Assembly (NCBI RefSeq): GCF_000308715.1
Contig: NZ_BAGH01000266.1
Coordinates: 1 to 33,825 of the forward strand
DNA from: Nocardia tenerifensis NBRC 101015
GTDB taxonomy: Bacteria; Actinomycetota; Actinomycetes; Mycobacteriales; Mycobacteriaceae
Reading direction: 5' to 3'
DNA: 33,825 nt
Below the pieces are notes generated by a model. The model did not search any database, had not been told where the DNA came from, and worked only from the letters and a program-made list of their open reading frames with translations. Both the position numbers and the translations under genes were made by a program. The stretch's first letter is position 1. Each line of letters begins with the position of its first letter. Shown here piece after piece: positions 24,662-33,088 of this stretch.

Positions 24662-25087
24662 TCATGGGACCAGCGTGAAACTGGGAACATGCGTCGGGCG
24701 AACGACAGAGAAATGGCGGCGATCAGTTGTCGCAATGGTGTGCAGGTCACGTCGTTCCGCTACGGCAATCACAGATGCATCAGCCGTGCCGAGCGGCAGG
24801 TCCCGATATTTCGCGACCAATTCCGCAATGCGCACCCAATCCGCAGCGTGTACCGGTTCGACGGTGAACAGACCTTCGGCGAAGTCGCCCAAGAATTGCA
24901 CCTCCGCTTCAGCTCCCAACCGAGTGCCGATCAGGTAGGCCGCTTCGGTGATCACCAGGGTGGGCACGACAAGCGGCCCGCGGTGTGTTTGAAGGAGATT
25001 CAGACAATCGACATGATGCGCGTCATCGGCATCGACGTAGGCATACAGTGGCCCGGCGTCCACTACCAGCGCGGTTATCGGCCCCAC
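24662..25087 (-). CDS. vapC: VapC-type PIN-domain ribonuclease toxin
   Basis: 141 aa PIN domain. The acidic metal-binding residues are all present: D10 (ALVVDAGPL), E48 (LVITEAAYL), D103 (LGTADASVIAVAER) and D122 (IATTDRRHF). Such toxins cleave specific RNAs, often tRNA, when free of their antitoxin. It starts with GTG at 25087 and overlaps the vapB end by 13 bases, so translation is coupled. It converges on the nSTAND1 gene across 249 bp in which I see no other gene. It appears intact, with no lost catalytic residue. The RNA target cannot be read from sequence. Confidence 0.93.
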   Translation of the reverse strand: MGPITALVVDAGPLYAYVDADDAHHVDCLNLLQTHRGPLVVPTLVITEAAYLIGTRLGAEAEVQFLGDFAEGLFTVEPVHAADWVRIAELVAKYRDLPLGTADASVIAVAERRDLHTIATTDRRHFSVVRPTHVPSFTLVP

Positions 25088-25308
25088 TCCTTACGCAAGA
25101 TCTCCTTGATCCGACTGGAGACGTCGGATCGGCCGCTGTGTCCGGCGGCCGCCGCGCCGAATCTCCGACCGCCTCCATCCGGGGCGGTCTCGAAAAATGC
25201 CGCGAGAACCATGCGAGTCAAGTCGGAAACTGTGACACCCCGACGCTCTGCCTCATGGCGGAGCTTGTCGTCCAGCTCATCGGGTAGCTTCACAGTTGTG
25301 CGCCTCAT
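25075..25308 (-). CDS. vapB: VapB-type ribbon-helix-helix antitoxin
   Basis: 77 aa. N-terminal ribbon-helix-helix MRRTTVKLPDELDDKL...RRGVTVSDLTRMVL (residues 1-40). A Gly/Ala-rich linker and a C-terminal helix (VSSRIKEILRKEWG), likely to occupy the VapC groove, follow. It binds and blocks VapC and represses the operon. The ATG at 25308 is directly abutted by a perfect palindrome (25309-25324). There is no ribosome site upstream, which fits a leaderless message. Confidence 0.92.
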   Translation of the reverse strand: MRRTTVKLPDELDDKLRHEAERRGVTVSDLTRMVLAAFFETAPDGGGRRFGAAAAGHSGRSDVSSRIKEILRKEWGR

Positions 25309-25324
25309 GGTATGCCAGCATACC
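25309..25324 (-). promoter_or_regulatory. vapBC operator overlapping the -10 box
   Basis: Perfect 7-2-7 palindrome GGTATGC-CA-GCATACC touching the vapB ATG. On the coding strand TATGCT (25322 down to 25317) fits a -10 box, and eight bases separate it from the A of the ATG. Transcription would then begin at or next to the start codon. Binding of VapB here would cover the -10 box and start point. Confidence 0.65.
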
Positions 25325-25348
25325 TAACGCGACGCTAGCGGGTGCGGC

Positions 25349-26044
25349 TCAGGGCAGGGCGTTGATGAGCTTTTCGACGTCCACACGGGGGCCGGTGAAG
25401 AAGGGGACCTCTTCGCGGACGTGCAGGCGCGCCTCGGTGGCGCGCAGGTCGCGCATGAGGTCGACGATGCGGTGCAGTTCGGGGGCCTCGAAGGCGAGGA
25501 TCCACTCGTAGTCGCCGAGGGCGAACGAGCTGACCGTGTTGGCGCGCACGTCGGGGTAGCCGCGGGCGGCCTTGCCGTGGTCGGCGAGCATCTTGCGGCG
25601 CTCGTCGTCGGGCAGCAGGTACCACTCGTAGGAGCGGACGAACGGGTACACGCAGATGTAGTTGCCCGGGTCCTCGCCCGCGAGGAAGGCCGGCACGTGA
25701 CTCTTGTTGAACTCCGCCGGGCGATGCAGCGCCACATTGCTCCACACCGGCGCGCTGGCCCGGCCGAGCTCGGTGGTGCGGCGGAAGTCGGCGTACGCGG
25801 CCTGCAGGTCCTCGACGCGCTCGGCGTGGGTCCAGATCATGAAGTCCGCGTCCGCGCGCATCCCCGCCACGTCGTAAACCCCGCGCACCACCACGTCCCG
25901 ATCGGCCAGGCCCTCGAAGAACGCCCGAGCCTCTTTGATCGCCGCAGCCCGATCATCCCCCAGCACCCCCGGCTGCACCTGAAACACCGAGAACATCAGG
26001 TAACGAATGGTCGAGTTGAGTTCCTGATAATCGAGTCGCGCCAT
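25349..26044 (-). CDS. hemQ: Coproheme decarboxylase HemQ (ChdC)
   Basis: 231 aa, identical in length to M. tuberculosis Rv2676c (recalled) and nearly the same in many stretches: [70 protein letters not shown] and [20 protein letters not shown]. HemQ removes two propionate carboxyls from Fe-coproporphyrin III to give haem, the last step of the coproporphyrin-dependent pathway. Likely catalytic Tyr133 (YPF) and proximal His156 (ADHG). I use ATG 26044 to match the conserved N-terminus MARLDY; ATG 26053 is in frame. It lies downstream of hemY but 353 bp away, so it may have its own promoter. Confidence 0.96.
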   Translation of the reverse strand: MARLDYQELNSTIRYLMFSVFQVQPGVLGDDRAAAIKEARAFFEGLADRDVVVRGVYDVAGMRADADFMIWTHAERVEDLQAAYADFRRTTELGRASAPVWSNVALHRPAEFNKSHVPAFLAGEDPGNYICVYPFVRSYEWYLLPDDERRKMLADHGKAARGYPDVRANTVSSFALGDYEWILAFEAPELHRIVDLMRDLRATEARLHVREEVPFFTGPRVDVEKLINALP

Positions 26045-26397
26045 ACCACCCATCGTGCCACTCGCCGAAACCACGCACTCCTGCGGTCCGGTTCCAGATC
26101 GCACCTCCGGCATGCTCAGCACGGCGGAGCGGATGCCGTCGAATGCATCAGCCCGAGCGGGGACTTGTGGCGGACGCTTCTCGGGCGGATTCAGCCGGGC
26201 GATGCCGCCACCAGTTCCTCATGATCGTTCGACCAGCTCCGATGGTGCGCGTTTGATCGGAGGAGTCATGGATTGCGAGGCGTCCTGGCAGCTCGCGGTT
26301 TCCGGGGATCGCTTGGTCGCCTGCCGGAGGCGGCGGGTGGACTCGAGACAGGATCTGGTTGGAGCACCGACGTCCGGTAGGTACCGCGGAGCGGGGA
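26045..26397. other. 353-bp gap between hemY and hemQ
   Basis: No gene that I can support lies here, although hemY and hemQ are on the same strand and often adjacent elsewhere. A plus-strand ATG at 26268 has GGAGGAG two bases before it but opens into a short frame antisense to hemY, with unconvincing composition. The gap probably holds a promoter for hemQ; I cannot point to a -10 box with confidence. Confidence 0.4.
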
Positions 26398-27741
26398 TCA
26401 GGCAGTGGCGGCTATACGGTGGGCGGCGCTGGTGGCGGCGGCTACACAGGCGGGCACGCCGACGCCGTGCAGGTAGGGGCCGGCCAGGGCTAGGCCGGGG
26501 AGCGTGGCGATGGCGGATTCGAGGGTGGCGACGCGGGTGGTGTGGCCGGAGGCGTACTGGGTGAGTCCGCCGCGCCAGCGTTGGACGACGGCGGAGCGGG
26601 GGGTGATGGGGACGCCGGTGACGGTGGCGAGGTCCTCGACGGCGGCGGTGACGAGGTCGGCGTCAGTCCAGGAGAGGGTGGAGTCGTCGCCGAATTTGCC
26701 GAATGATGCTCGCACCAGCGCGGTTTCGCGTTCGGCGAGGTGGGTCCATTTGCGACTGGACAGGGTGAAAGCCTTGGCGCGCAGCGGTTCTCCGGTCGCG
26801 ACCAGGATGCCGGAGTTCTGCGGGAGCGCGGTCTCACACGGAAGCGCAAGCGCGACAACGACGGACGAGGACAGCTCCATCTCGGCCAGCACCGCGGTGG
26901 CCTCGGGCGCGACCGCGCCGAGCAGTCGCGCGGTCACGGGCGCCTGCGTGGCGAGCACGACCGCGTCGACGGCGCCGATCGGGTCCACGACCCAGCCGCG
27001 CAGTCCACGGGCGAGCCGCGTGGCCGGCGTCGCGGTGACGAACTTCGCCCCCGACCGTGCCGCCAACGCCTCCAACAGCACTTGGTAACCATCCCTGAGC
27101 CCGCCGAACACGGGCGCGCTCGACGGCGGCGGCAGCGCGACGGACACCGCGTGCGTGAGGCTCGGCGCGCCGTCGTCCAATGCCGCGGCCAAGGTCGGCA
27201 GCGCCGCACGCACCCCGATCGAGCGAGAACTGCCCGCGTACACCCCGCCGAGCAGCGGATCCACGCTCCGCTCGGCGACCTGCGCGCCGAACCGGTCCGC
27301 GACCAGGCTGTACACGTCGATGTCCGTGCCGGGGTCCCAGCTCAGCGGCCGCCGCGGCTCCTCCTCGATCCGCGTCACCGTCTCGGCGTCGACCAGCCCC
27401 CGCATCGACTCGGCGTCCGACGGTATCCCCATCAGCGTCCGCTCCGGCAGCGCGTGCGCCGCTCCGCCCGACCACACCAGTGGCCGCAGCCCGGCGGGCG
27501 TCACCAACTGCGTCTCCAGCCCCAATTCGCGCAGCAGCTCCGGCACCTCGGGCCGACGCCCGACGAACGCCTCCGCCCCGAGATCCAAAGGGCCCCCGGC
27601 GACTTCGCCGGTGTAGAGAATCCCGCCGACCCGTTCGGCGCGGTCGAGCACCAGAATGTCGGCCCCGGCCCCCACCAGTGTCCGCAACCGATACGCGGCG
27701 ACCAATCCGCTGATCCCGCCGCCGACCACCGCGATCCTCAT
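26398..27741 (-). CDS. hemY: Coproporphyrinogen III oxidase, oxygen-dependent (HemY/CgoX)
   Basis: 447 aa FAD enzyme that oxidises coproporphyrinogen III to coproporphyrin III in this pathway. The N-terminal dinucleotide-binding motif is RIAVVGGGISGLVAAYRL, followed by the FAD-linked LVLDRAERVGG region. PLLGGVYAG is the family word near residue 170. The C-terminal FAD motif GLALAGPYLHGVGVPACV is clear. GGGG lies before the ATG. It is the second haem gene of this strand (hemE, kinase-like gene, hemY, hemQ). Unlike in M. tuberculosis (recalled), hemE and hemY are separated by about 1.5 kb holding two unrelated genes. Confidence 0.95.
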   Translation of the reverse strand: MRIAVVGGGISGLVAAYRLRTLVGAGADILVLDRAERVGGILYTGEVAGGPLDLGAEAFVGRRPEVPELLRELGLETQLVTPAGLRPLVWSGGAAHALPERTLMGIPSDAESMRGLVDAETVTRIEEEPRRPLSWDPGTDIDVYSLVADRFGAQVAERSVDPLLGGVYAGSSRSIGVRAALPTLAAALDDGAPSLTHAVSVALPPPSSAPVFGGLRDGYQVLLEALAARSGAKFVTATPATRLARGLRGWVVDPIGAVDAVVLATQAPVTARLLGAVAPEATAVLAEMELSSSVVVALALPCETALPQNSGILVATGEPLRAKAFTLSSRKWTHLAERETALVRASFGKFGDDSTLSWTDADLVTAAVEDLATVTGVPITPRSAVVQRWRGGLTQYASGHTTRVATLESAIATLPGLALAGPYLHGVGVPACVAAATSAAHRIAATA

Positions 27742-27894
27742 ACCCCGACGTTATCCCCCACGCCACCGCCCTCGAGTGCCGCCCCCGAGCAGGCTGATCG
27801 CCGTGCCCGAGCAGCGTCGTCGAGGCCGCCATAGAGGGCTTTCCCACAGCGTGAGCGGGTTCACAGCGCCCACGCGGCGCGGATAAGTAGGTTC

Positions 27895-28764
27895 ATGAAC
27901 ATGGAGAACGACGGACCCAGCCGCACGGCGCTCGTGACCGCGTATGCCCGCGCCTATCACCAGATCGCCGATCGACCCCCGATCTTCATCGACCCCCTTG
28001 CGGCGCCGATGCTGGGCGTCACCACGGACGATCTGAACGAATTGGGCACGCGCACAAGCGATCAACCCGGCAACGCCGTCCGCGATCCGGCACGCCGCCT
28101 GTTCTTCGCCGCGCGTTCCCGCTTCGCCGAGGACTGCGTGGCCGCGGCCGTCGAGTCCGGCGTGCGCCAGGTCGTGATCCTCGGCGCGGGCCTGGACACC
28201 TTCGCCTACCGCAATCCGCATCCGGACCTGCGCGTATACGAGGTCGACCACCCCGCGACCCAGGCGTGGAAACGGCAACGCCTGGCCGAAGCCGGCATCG
28301 ACCACCCCGAGACGTTGACCTTCGTGCCGGTCGACTTCGAAACCGACACGCTCGCAGCAGGATTGGAGTCAGCGGGATTCGACCGGAGCGACGCGGCGGT
28401 ATTCGTGTGGCTCGGCGTCGTCTTCTACCTGACCCGCGACGCCGCCCGCGCCACCCTCGAGTACATCGCGGGCCAGGCCCGGCCGGCCACGGTGGTCTTC
28501 GACTATCTGCGACCCGGAGACACCGACGAGGAGCGCGCGCACATGCGGGCGCGCGCCGAGCGGCTGGCCGCCATCGGCGAGCCCGTGTTCAGCTACTTCG
28601 CGCCCGACGAGATCGCAGGCCACCTGCGCTCCCTGGGATTCACCGACATCGAAGACCACTCCGCTCCGGAACTCGTCGCCGGTTACCTCGACGGATCCAC
28701 GCAAGTCGAGCTCGAATCGGCCGACGCACTGCGCGCGCTCCGCATCCTGCGCGCGAGCCGATAG
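27895..28764 (+). CDS. LCM/TIGR00027-type SAM-dependent methyltransferase
   Basis: 289 aa. It has the signature of the large mycobacterial/nocardial 'putative SAM-dependent methyltransferase' family. N-terminal SRTALVTAYARAYHQ and FIDPLAAPML are followed by ARRLFFAARSRFAED, SAM motif I VVILGAGLDTFAYR, and acidic strand end VYEVDHPATQAWK. Then come VPVDFE and AVFVWLGVVFYLT. Substrates are mostly unknown (O-methylation of carboxylates has been proposed for relatives). ATG at 27895 with AAGTAGG before it; a second ATG at 27901. It is inserted on the opposite strand between hemY and the kinase-like gene, breaking the haem cluster. Confidence 0.92.
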   Translation: MNMENDGPSRTALVTAYARAYHQIADRPPIFIDPLAAPMLGVTTDDLNELGTRTSDQPGNAVRDPARRLFFAARSRFAEDCVAAAVESGVRQVVILGAGLDTFAYRNPHPDLRVYEVDHPATQAWKRQRLAEAGIDHPETLTFVPVDFETDTLAAGLESAGFDRSDAAVFVWLGVVFYLTRDAARATLEYIAGQARPATVVFDYLRPGDTDEERAHMRARAERLAAIGEPVFSYFAPDEIAGHLRSLGFTDIEDHSAPELVAGYLDGSTQVELESADALRALRILRASR

Positions 28765-28769
28765 CCCAC

Positions 28770-29312
28770 TCAACCGAGTTCGGCGGTCCCGCTGACGATC
28801 ACGTCTGCGCTGGAACGCGTTTCGTCGTTCGCGAAGTGGACGTCTTCATCGGCCATCCACCGATCCCAGAGCGCACGAGCAGCGGAACCGTCGCGCTCGA
28901 GCCCGCGGTCCAAACGCAAGTCCCGGGGTGTGTCGACCCAGACGGAGAGGGAGAGCCGGGACCGAACGATGGCGCGGGCCGACGAAACACCCTCCAGCAC
29001 AACGACTCCGCCGGGCTCGATGTCATGCCATTCGGCGAGGACTCGACGGTCCCAGTCGTAACGCTGGTAGCGCGCGGCCTCGTCGCGCCCCAGTGGTTGC
29101 AGCACTTGGGTTTCCAGCCGAGGCCACCAATTCAGCGGGTTGTCCCACGAGGCGAAGCTGTCGGTGGGGACGACAACCGCGTCGCACTCACGCGCGAGTC
29201 GCCCGGCGAGCGTTGACTTTCCGGCACCGCCCGGCCCGTCGATCGCGACGAGCCGGGTCGAACCGAGCCGCGGCTCGCTCCCCATCACCCGCGCGACGAG
29301 CTCCCCGAGCAC
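28770..29312 (-). CDS. Uridine kinase-like P-loop kinase
   Basis: 180 aa. Walker A is IDGPGGAGKST (about 24-34). A VVVPTDSFASWDNP segment matches the substrate-binding Asp region of the uridine kinase/phosphoribulokinase group. The lid-like DTPRDLRLDRGLERD carries several Arg. Phosphorylates an unknown nucleoside or small molecule. It starts with GTG at 29312, whose G is the last base of the hemE stop (TAGTG), so it is translationally coupled to hemE. The functional link to haem synthesis is unclear. Shorter than standard uridine kinase (about 200-230 aa) but with no sign of damage. Confidence 0.88.
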   Translation of the reverse strand: MLGELVARVMGSEPRLGSTRLVAIDGPGGAGKSTLAGRLARECDAVVVPTDSFASWDNPLNWWPRLETQVLQPLGRDEAARYQRYDWDRRVLAEWHDIEPGGVVVLEGVSSARAIVRSRLSLSVWVDTPRDLRLDRGLERDGSAARALWDRWMADEDVHFANDETRSSADVIVSGTAELG

Positions 29313-30367
29313 TACAGCTCGTGCACCAACTCGACCAACGCCGTCAGCACACCGGGATCGGTATCGGGGAGCACACCATGCCCCAGATTGAAGATATGTC
29401 CGTTGGCGCCCAACGTGATCGCCTCATCGGCCTCGGCCGCGATGCGCCGCGCCTCGGTCTCCACCGCGCCCGCCCCCGCGAAGAGCACGGCGGGATCGAG
29501 GTTGCCCTGCAACGCTTTTCCGGGCCCGACGCGCCGCACGGCGTCGGTGAGCGGCACCCGCCAGTCGACGCCGACCACATCGGCGCCCGCCTCGCCCATC
29601 GCCCCCAGCAGCTCGCCGGTGCCGACGCCGAAGTGGATGCGCGGCACGCCCGCCTCGGCGACCTCGGCGAAGACGCGCTCGGAGTGCGGCAGCACGAACC
29701 GCCGGTAGTCGGCGAGGGACAGCGCGCCGGCCCACGAGTCGAACAGCTGCACGGCGTCGACCCCGGCGGCCAGCTGAGCCTGCAGGAACGCGACGGTGAT
29801 GTCGGTGAGCACGCCGAGCAGCGCGTGCCAGGTCTGCGGGTCGGCGTACATCATCGCCTTGGTGCGCTCGTGGTTCTTGCTCGGCCCGCCCTCGACCAGG
29901 TACGACGCGAGGGTGAACGGCGCACCCGCGAAGCCGATGAGCGGCGTCTCGCCGAGCGCGTCCACCAGCAGCCGCACCCCGTCCGCGACCGCGCCGACCT
30001 CCTCCGGCCGCAGCCGAGGCAGCGCGCGCACATCGTCGGCGGTGCGCACCGGCGAGGCGATGACCGGCCCGACGCCCGGCACGATGTCGAGGTCGATCCC
30101 GGCCGCCTTCAGCGGAACGACGATGTCGGAGAACAGGATCGCCGCGTCGACGCCGTGCCTGCGGATCGGCTGCATGGTGATCTCGCACACCAGCTCCGGA
30201 TCGAAGCAGGACTCCAGCATGCCGACGCCCTTGCGCAGCTCGCGGTACTCGGGCAACGACCGTCCGGCTTGCCGCATGAACCACACCGGGCGCCTGCTCG
30301 GCGTGGCCCCGGTGGCGGCGGCCAGGAACGGGGCATCGGTCAGGCGGCGGCGAGTATGAGTGCTCAT
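29312..30367 (-). CDS. hemE: Uroporphyrinogen decarboxylase HemE
   Basis: 351 aa, full length. Decarboxylates the four acetate arms of uroporphyrinogen III to give coproporphyrinogen III, feeding HemY and HemQ encoded downstream. The family signature [18 protein letters not shown] has the substrate-binding Arg. [17 protein letters not shown] has the catalytic Asp, and [12 protein letters not shown] and FDSWAGALS follow. HIFNLGHGV near the C-terminus carries the conserved His. I chose ATG 30367 (MSTHTRRR); an in-frame TTG lies at 30376. It is divergent from the DUF3000 gene with a 231-bp gap. First gene of the haem strand in this window. Confidence 0.97.
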   Translation of the reverse strand: MSTHTRRRLTDAPFLAAATGATPSRRPVWFMRQAGRSLPEYRELRKGVGMLESCFDPELVCEITMQPIRRHGVDAAILFSDIVVPLKAAGIDLDIVPGVGPVIASPVRTADDVRALPRLRPEEVGAVADGVRLLVDALGETPLIGFAGAPFTLASYLVEGGPSKNHERTKAMMYADPQTWHALLGVLTDITVAFLQAQLAAGVDAVQLFDSWAGALSLADYRRFVLPHSERVFAEVAEAGVPRIHFGVGTGELLGAMGEAGADVVGVDWRVPLTDAVRRVGPGKALQGNLDPAVLFAGAGAVETEARRIAAEADEAITLGANGHIFNLGHGVLPDTDPGVLTALVELVHEL

Positions 30368-30579
30368 CGCTGCCAATCGTAAAGGGCCGCCACCACGCCC
30401 CGACCAGTCCGGGCACGAGCCGGAAAGAGGAGCACATCACGCCCCGCCATTTCCCGGGACGGACCGGCCCACCACTCCCTCGAGCGCGACACGCCGAAGC
30501 GCGCAACGCGCGGAAGCGGCGAATGGCCCGTGGACGCGGCGGCGATACAGCGGCGCGCCTCCGACTGTGCCGGGTGCAC

Positions 30580-30591
30580 ACGGTCTACCGT
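30580..30591 (+). promoter_or_regulatory. Candidate leaderless promoter of the DUF3000 gene
   Basis: ACGGT-CT-ACCGT is a perfect 5-2-5 palindrome. Within it TACCGT (30586-30591) fits a TANNNT -10 box seven bases before the GTG at 30599. There is no ribosome site before that GTG, which agrees with a leaderless transcript. No clear -35 box. Confidence 0.4.
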
Positions 30592-30598
30592 CCCCTTC

Positions 30599-31234
30599 GT
30601 GACACCGCTCGACTTCCGCGACGGCGCCGCAGCGACCGAGGGACCCCATGGCGAGCCAGCTCCATTTCGCGCCGCGGTCGAGGCGATGGGCACCGCTACC
30701 GTGCATCCTCGGATCGAGCTTGCGCCGATCCGGCCGCCGCAACGTCTGGCGCCTTACTCCTACGCGCTCGGCGCCGAGGTAAAACATCCGGAAACCGGTG
30801 TGGTGCCGGTCGATTCGGAGGGCGACGCGTTCGGCAGGTTGATCCTGCTGCACGATCCGGACGGGGACGACGCCTGGCACGGCACCTTGCGCCTGGTCGC
30901 CTACATCCAGGCCGACATCGACGCCGCGCTGGCCGCCGACCCGCTGCTGCCGGAGGTGGCATGGAGCTGGCTGGTCGACGCGCTGGAGTCGCGCTCGGAG
31001 CCGTTCACCGCCCTCGGCGGCACCGTGACCTCGACGAGCTCGGTGCGCTACGGCGACATCGCGGGCCCGCCGCGGGCCCATCAACTCGAGCTGCGCGCGT
31101 CGTGGACGGCGATGACCGAGGACATGCGCCCGCATGTCGAGGGCTTCTGCGAGGTCCTCGCCTACGCCGCCGGCCTCCCGCCCGCGGGCATCACCGAGCT
31201 GATCCGGCCCGACCTCTCCAACGATCAGCGGTAG
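30599..31234 (+). CDS. DUF3000 protein (Rv2680-like)
   Basis: 211 aa, close to the 210 aa I recall for Rv2680. Seen words: FRAAVEAMGTATVHPRIELA, PQRLAPYSYALGAEV, FGRLILLHDPDGDDAWHGTL, RLVAYIQADIDAA, LPEVAWSWLVDALE, TSTSSVRYGDI, then a helical C-terminus PHVEGFCEVLAYAAGLPPAG. Function is unknown. The conserved position between hemE and the RNase D gene supports orthology. I choose GTG 30599 (VTPLDFRDG); longer upstream frames lack family-like sequence. It probably forms a transcription unit with the RNase D gene or precedes it with separate leaderless starts. Confidence 0.9.
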   Translation: MTPLDFRDGAAATEGPHGEPAPFRAAVEAMGTATVHPRIELAPIRPPQRLAPYSYALGAEVKHPETGVVPVDSEGDAFGRLILLHDPDGDDAWHGTLRLVAYIQADIDAALAADPLLPEVAWSWLVDALESRSEPFTALGGTVTSTSSVRYGDIAGPPRAHQLELRASWTAMTEDMRPHVEGFCEVLAYAAGLPPAGITELIRPDLSNDQR

Positions 31235-31358
31235 CGCCTGGGAAGACCAGTCGCCGGCGCGGCGTTGTGTAGAACGAAAGCTCCCATCGATTCCGCTGTT
31301 GTTCGTCTTTTCGACACACGGAAGCCCGATAGGACGACGACCGCCGCGACACTGCACG

Positions 31359-31364
31359 TAAAGT
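31359..31364 (+). promoter_or_regulatory. Candidate -10 box for a leaderless RNase D transcript
   Basis: TAAAGT ends eight bases before the ATG at 31373. The bases between (TCAACAAC) have no ribosome-binding character. This spacing is typical of leaderless actinobacterial genes. No convincing -35 box. Confidence 0.4.
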
Positions 31365-31372
31365 TCAACAAC

Positions 31373-32635
31373 ATGTCCGTACCCGACGAATCCGAACCCA
31401 CCGGCGCGCCACCCCTGCTCGCGCCGGTGGATGGCGTGCCCGCGGTACTGGACACCGCCGCCGAGGTCGCCGCGGCCGCCGCTCTACTCGCCGCGGGCAC
31501 CGGCCCGCTCGCCGTCGATGCCGAACGGGCCTCGGGCTTCCGGTATTCGGCGCGCGCCTACCTGATTCAGCTGCGCCGCAAGGGCGCGGGCACCTTCCTC
31601 ATCGATCCGATCCCGGTCGCCGACGCGCTCGAACCGCTGGCCGACGCGATCAACGATCTCGAATGGGTACTGCACTCGGCGGACCAGGACCTACCGGGTC
31701 TGGCCGAACTCGGCCTGCGCCCCGAGCGCCTGTTCGACACCGAATTGGGCGGCAGGCTGGCCGGTTTCGAGCGCGTCGGCTTGGCGGCGATGGTGGAGAA
31801 CCTGCTCGGACACGCGCTACGCAAGGGCCACGGCGCGGCCGACTGGTCGACCCGGCCGCTGCCCGCCGAGTGGCTCAACTACGCGGCCCTGGATGTCGAA
31901 CTGCTGCTGGAGCTGCGCGACGCGGTCGCCGCCGACCTTGCGGCACAGGGTAAAACCGATTGGGCGGCACAGGAATTCGAGCACGTCAGGACCACGGAGC
32001 CGCCCGCGCCGAAGGCGGACCGCTGGCGGCGCACCTCGGGCATCCACAACCTACGCCGGACCAGACAGCTGGCCGTGGTCCGCGAACTGTGGACCACTCG
32101 CGACGCCCTGGCCCGCGCTCGCGACGTCGCGCCCGCGCGCATCCTGCCCGACGCCGCCATCATCGCGGCCGTCACCGCCGACCCGAAGACCATCGCGCAG
32201 TTGCGGGCGCTACCGGTGTTCGGCGGCCCCCGCCAGCGGCGGTACTCCAGAGAGTGGCTGGCCGCCATCGATCGCGGCCGGACCATGCCCGACAGCGAGC
32301 TACCCCCGCTGACCCAGCCGTTCGACGGCCCGCCGCCGGTGAACCGCTGGGAACGTCGCGACCCGGCCGCCGCCGCCCGCCTGTCCCGCGCGCGCACCGC
32401 GATGGGCGAGCTGTCCACCGCGCACAAGATCCCCGTCGAGAACCTGCTCTCCCCCGACCTGGTCCGCCGCCTGTGCTGGGACGGACTGCCGGACTACGAT
32501 CGCATCCCCGACTCCCCTGACGACCTGGCCGCCGCCATCGACGGCTTCCTGAAGTCCGGCGGCGCCAGGCCGTGGCAGCGTGAACTGGCCGTGCCGCACC
32601 TGACCGCGGCGCTCACCCCGGAGCCCGCCGAATAG
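31373..32635 (+). CDS. rnd: RNase D-like 3'-5' exoribonuclease with HRDC domain
   Basis: 420 aa. The DEDDy exonuclease core is intact: D49 and E51 in LAVDAERASG, D104 in HSADQDLPGL, and Y170/D174 in LNYAALDVELLLELRD. HRDC-type helical domains follow (about 215-290 and a second near 335-405, with MGELSTAHKIPVENLLSPDL). Acts on structured RNA ends such as tRNA precursors in well-studied relatives. Matches Rv2681 in position. The ATG at 31373 is chosen because upstream in-frame sequence is not family-like and a -10 box is placed for a leaderless start. Confidence 0.93.
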   Translation: MSVPDESEPTGAPPLLAPVDGVPAVLDTAAEVAAAAALLAAGTGPLAVDAERASGFRYSARAYLIQLRRKGAGTFLIDPIPVADALEPLADAINDLEWVLHSADQDLPGLAELGLRPERLFDTELGGRLAGFERVGLAAMVENLLGHALRKGHGAADWSTRPLPAEWLNYAALDVELLLELRDAVAADLAAQGKTDWAAQEFEHVRTTEPPAPKADRWRRTSGIHNLRRTRQLAVVRELWTTRDALARARDVAPARILPDAAIIAAVTADPKTIAQLRALPVFGGPRQRRYSREWLAAIDRGRTMPDSELPPLTQPFDGPPPVNRWERRDPAAAARLSRARTAMGELSTAHKIPVENLLSPDLVRRLCWDGLPDYDRIPDSPDDLAAAIDGFLKSGGARPWQRELAVPHLTAALTPEPAE

Positions 32636-32640
32636 GGCTC

Positions 32641-33024
32641 TTATCGCGGCGGATGCTCCGAACCGAAGTCGTAGGCCGCCTCCAGCCACCCCTCGTTCAC
32701 CACATGCTCGACGACCGTGTCGTCGAGCACGCGAATCTGGTGGGTCCACTTGCCGGGGTAGGTCTCCTGCACGCCGAGGATCAGCGGGTCCGACAGCGGC
32801 TTGCGCAGATCGAGGGTGAGCATGAGGACGTCGTCGGGCGCCTTCTTGCCCTGCGGCGTCGGCCATAACCACGCGAACTTGCGATCGGCGCCGAAGGAGA
32901 CCTGGCTCTTCGTGACCGCGGTGGTGACCTCACCGAGTGCCTCGATCCGCGGCGCGAGACTGCGGAACAGGCGCAGTGCGTCCGGGCGATCGGCGAACAG
33001 TTTCTCGACCGTGTGCTCGTCCAT
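32641..33024 (-). CDS. DUF5655-like small protein
   Basis: 127 aa, soluble. Pattern: MDEHTVEKLFADRPDALRLF, then AVTKSQVSFGADRKFAWLWP, then PLSDPLILGVQETYPGKWTH and VVEHVVNEGWLEAAYDFG. I associate the 'KSQVSF....FAWL.P' core with the DUF5655 domain, of unknown function, which is thought to fold like nucleic-acid-binding or restriction-related domains. This is from memory. ATG 33024 is preceded by GAGGG with very short spacing; ATG 33033 is in frame. It converges on the RNase D gene with only five bases between stops. Not part of the M. tuberculosis order as I recall it. Confidence 0.8.
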   Translation of the reverse strand: MDEHTVEKLFADRPDALRLFRSLAPRIEALGEVTTAVTKSQVSFGADRKFAWLWPTPQGKKAPDDVLMLTLDLRKPLSDPLILGVQETYPGKWTHQIRVLDDTVVEHVVNEGWLEAAYDFGSEHPPR

Positions 33025-33088
33025 CCCTCGCATTATTGCCGAAACACGCGCTCGCACAAGGGCACAGGGCTCCTGCCCTGCCCGAGCC

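Noticed and set aside
22396..24678. 760-aa plus-strand frame inside the nSTAND1-WD40 gene
   Set aside because: Arg/Gly/Pro-rich shadow of the real frame caused by high GC; no domain recognisable.
3087..25348. Integrated phage or plasmid
   Set aside because: No integrase, replication, capsid or transfer genes and no flanking att-like repeats were seen.
26268..26564. Plus-strand small gene with GGAGGAG before its ATG
   Set aside because: The Shine-Dalgarno match is good, but spacing is only two bases. The frame runs about 170 bases antisense into hemY with an Arg/Gly-rich tail.
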